A DNA stretch of 64,000 bases from Shewanella sp. GD04112 (GTDB lineage: Bacteria; Pseudomonadota; Gammaproteobacteria; Enterobacterales; Shewanellaceae), in NCBI RefSeq assembly GCF_029835735.1, contig NZ_JAOEAL010000001.1, positions 4,030,001-4,094,000 of the forward strand, read 5' to 3'. The notes below the pieces were generated by a model. That model had not been told where the DNA came from, did not search any database, and saw nothing but the letters and a program-made list of their open reading frames with translations. The position numbers and the translations under genes were made by a program. Positions within the stretch are counted from its first letter, which is position 1. Each line of letters starts with the position of its first letter. Shown here piece after piece: positions 62,709 to 64,000 of the stretch.

Positions 62709-63437
62709 CTAGAGCGGGTTGAGTAACATGCCGCGCATCGAGAGCACACGGCGTAGAATCAACCCGGGAGAATTTTGATTACGGGTCTGGCGCAGATTAT
62801 GGGCGATCATAAACTCTTGGCGCAGATCCTGATCGAGATCTAAAGCCTCAAAGGCTTCGATGGTTAAGGTCTGCTGCTGATTATCAATCAATGACTTAAT
62901 CACGCTTAACGGGAAAGATTGCTCAGAGCTGGCATTTAAGTATGCAAAAGCAGTTAAGGCAATGATTTGCCCGAATACGCTAAACAGCGCCAAGGTTTGT
63001 ACTTCATCGGGATCAACTTCAACATCCGGCATATCGACTAGGCTGTCGACCGCGTCGGTAGCGATATTTTCCGTGAGTTTCCAATAACCTTGTACCAACT
63101 TCTTATAGGGTTGGGGGAGTTCATCGAGGCGTTCTTTCAAGTAGAAGGTGAAGGCATAACGATAAATATTGACCTGGCCTAAACGGATCAGGGCGTCTTT
63201 TAAGGAACGAGATTTAGGATTTACGACGCCTGAAGCCTGCGCCGAATTACTGCGCATCAACATGTGGGCAGCTAATGCGGGATCGCTCGAAATAATATCG
63301 ATCACATTACGAATGTCGCCTTCGGCAAGGATCGCTTTTTTGAGTGGAATTAAGATCCCACGGCGACCGATCACTTGCTCTTCATTCGCTATGATGGCTC
63401 TCACTTGAGTAAAAACCTGTTGCTCAAGATCTGTCAT
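62709..63437 (-). CDS. HDOD domain protein
   Basis: A cytoplasmic signalling protein of 242 residues. Its HDOD domain spans most of it (DIISSDPALAAHMLMRSNSAQ, SRSLKDALIRLGQVNIYRYAFTF). HDOD proteins resemble inactive HD phosphodiesterases and act in signal transduction or RNA and stress control. No second domain is visible. It seems to be monocistronic, with the BtuB-like receptor upstream on the same strand but separated by a terminator. Confidence 0.85.
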   Translation of the reverse strand: MTDLEQQVFTQVRAIIANEEQVIGRRGILIPLKKAILAEGDIRNVIDIISSDPALAAHMLMRSNSAQASGVVNPKSRSLKDALIRLGQVNIYRYAFTFYLKERLDELPQPYKKLVQGYWKLTENIATDAVDSLVDMPDVEVDPDEVQTLALFSVFGQIIALTAFAYLNASSEQSFPLSVIKSLIDNQQQTLTIEAFEALDLDQDLRQEFMIAHNLRQTRNQNSPGLILRRVLSMRGMLLNPL

Positions 63438-63718
63438 AAGACACTTTACACCTGTTAATTTGCTATAAGATGGTTCGAATACCGCTCACATCATACCCAA
63501 ACTACAAAGAATTTCAGCCCTAAGTCGTAGAATAATTGTGACTATGCTTTAGATGCAGTGATCTACAGCACAAGCAACGACTTAGGCTATCTGAATATAG
63601 GGCGAACTTATAAAGAATACACCGAGAAAATGGATTTTTCTCTGCGTATAGCCAAACAACGGAAATAATAAGGCCAGACTAAGTCTGGCCTTATATAGAT
63701 TAACGATTAGTCTCAAGC
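63438..63718. other. Intergenic region with terminator of the BtuB-like gene
   Basis: About 280 bp containing the terminator of the minus-strand BtuB-like gene (63668-63694) and the promoter region of the HDOD gene. A plus-strand frame of 44 codons (63525-63659) lacks a ribosome site and a good start, so it is not called. Confidence 0.45.
63668..63694 (-). terminator. Terminator after the BtuB-like receptor
   Basis: The 13-bp stem ATAAGGCCAGACT / AGTCTGGCCTTAT has a single-base centre. It lies about 25 bp past the receptor stop on the minus strand. Confidence 0.8.
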
Positions 63719-64000
63719 TTAGAAGCGGTAACCCACAGTCAAGCGAATATCACGACCTCGGCCCGTGTAATAGCCGTCATATTCTCCACCAGCATAATAG
63801 CCAGAACTGACATACTCTTTATCAAACAGGTTATCGATACGCAGGCTCGCTAACCAAGCGTCACGGGTATAGTTCAGGGCCAGATTACCTAAAACATAGC
63901 TAGATAATTTATCGCCTTGGTTAGCGTTATCGCCTTCGATAAAACGATCGCCCGTGTAAATCGCCTCGGCAAACACTTGGAAATGCTCGGCAAAATCCAT
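63719..64000 (-). CDS. btuB: TonB-dependent vitamin B12 receptor (BtuB-like), C-terminal fragment
   Basis: The frame is open to the right edge, so only the last 93 residues are present. They form the end of a TonB-dependent beta-barrel: NLALNYTRDAWLASLRIDNLFDKEYVSSGYYAGG, then a final GRGRDIRLTVGYRF. The NLFDKEYV region and closing strand suit the BtuB branch. Its neighbourhood with metE and metR fits a B12-related gene. Plug, TonB box and any upstream cobalamin riboswitch lie outside the window. Confidence 0.75.
   Translation of the reverse strand: MDFAEHFQVFAEAIYTGDRFIEGDNANQGDKLSSYVLGNLALNYTRDAWLASLRIDNLFDKEYVSSGYYAGGEYDGYYTGRGRDIRLTVGYRF

Noticed and set aside
63525..63659. Plus-strand frame of 44 codons in the gap before the BtuB-like gene
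   Set aside because: It has no ribosome site and only a late ATG or a GTG without context. It could be a remnant, but nothing supports it as a gene.
1..64000. CRISPR arrays, prophage, toxin-antitoxin or restriction systems
   Set aside because: No spaced direct repeats, phage structural genes, methylases or paired toxin-antitoxin genes were recognised.

Overview
The window is a piece of a gammaproteobacterial chromosome that looks like Shewanella, from the cluster around S. oneidensis, S. xiamenensis and the MR-4/MR-7/ANA-3 strains. The assignment rests on a beta-type nap operon (napDAGHB) without napC, a chromosomal OXA-48-like class D beta-lactamase, a giant acetyl-CoA-carboxylase-like fusion protein, a stand-alone second EF-G, and the sprT-endA-rsmE-gshB block. 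This is from protein recognition only; no database search was possible. Nearly all of it reads as ordinary core chromosome. The exceptions are one intact insertion sequence and one short AT-rich patch.

Layout. 1-2330: end of a type IV pilus minor-pilin operon (pilV end, pilW, pilX-like). 2427-7568: periplasmic nitrate reductase operon with FNR-like and NarP-like sites. 7767-8901: a 50-residue ORF divergent from a LysR gene. 9042-13111: second EF-G and a membrane diguanylate cyclase. 13204-15549: a complete IS66-family element with perfect 8-bp target duplications, lying between a carboxylase fusion gene (15565-20118) and what looks like that gene's own terminator. 20241-23747: LysR, OXA-48-like beta-lactamase, and a secreted pyroglutamyl-peptidase-like protein whose nucleophile cysteine is replaced by serine. 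23928-29917: sprT, endA, rsmE, gshB, alkaline phosphatase, rsmC. 30083-31771: Cache-type diguanylate cyclase. 32175-33440: AT-rich patch with a nonsense-interrupted gene, an orphan ORF and attC-like palindromes, possibly integron-cassette remnants. 33910-37532: FapA/DUF342 protein, a small unknown and an M50 membrane protease. 37619-42259: macA-macB-outer-membrane-channel efflux operon on the minus strand. 42593-52733: secreted esterase, TonB-dependent receptor, LuxR-type response regulator, a CrbS-like sensor with a transporter domain, MFS transporter and HSL-type esterase. 53433-56329: agmatine deiminase followed by an amidase-signature enzyme. 56725-59123: 3-hydroxybutyrate dehydrogenase divergent from succinyl-CoA:3-ketoacid CoA-transferase subunits. 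59260-62648: metE and metR around MetJ-like boxes. 62709-64000: HDOD protein and the end of a BtuB-like receptor.

How the genes work together. The nap genes give anaerobic nitrate respiration with sites for oxygen and nitrate control. HBDH and ScoAB convert 3-hydroxybutyrate through acetoacetate to acetoacetyl-CoA. MetE, MetR and the BtuB-like receptor are the B12-independent enzyme, its regulator and a likely B12 receptor side by side. The receptor/two-component/MFS/esterase block may be a substrate-sensing and uptake unit for an unknown ester or acid. No tRNA, rRNA, CRISPR array, prophage or defence system was recognised.
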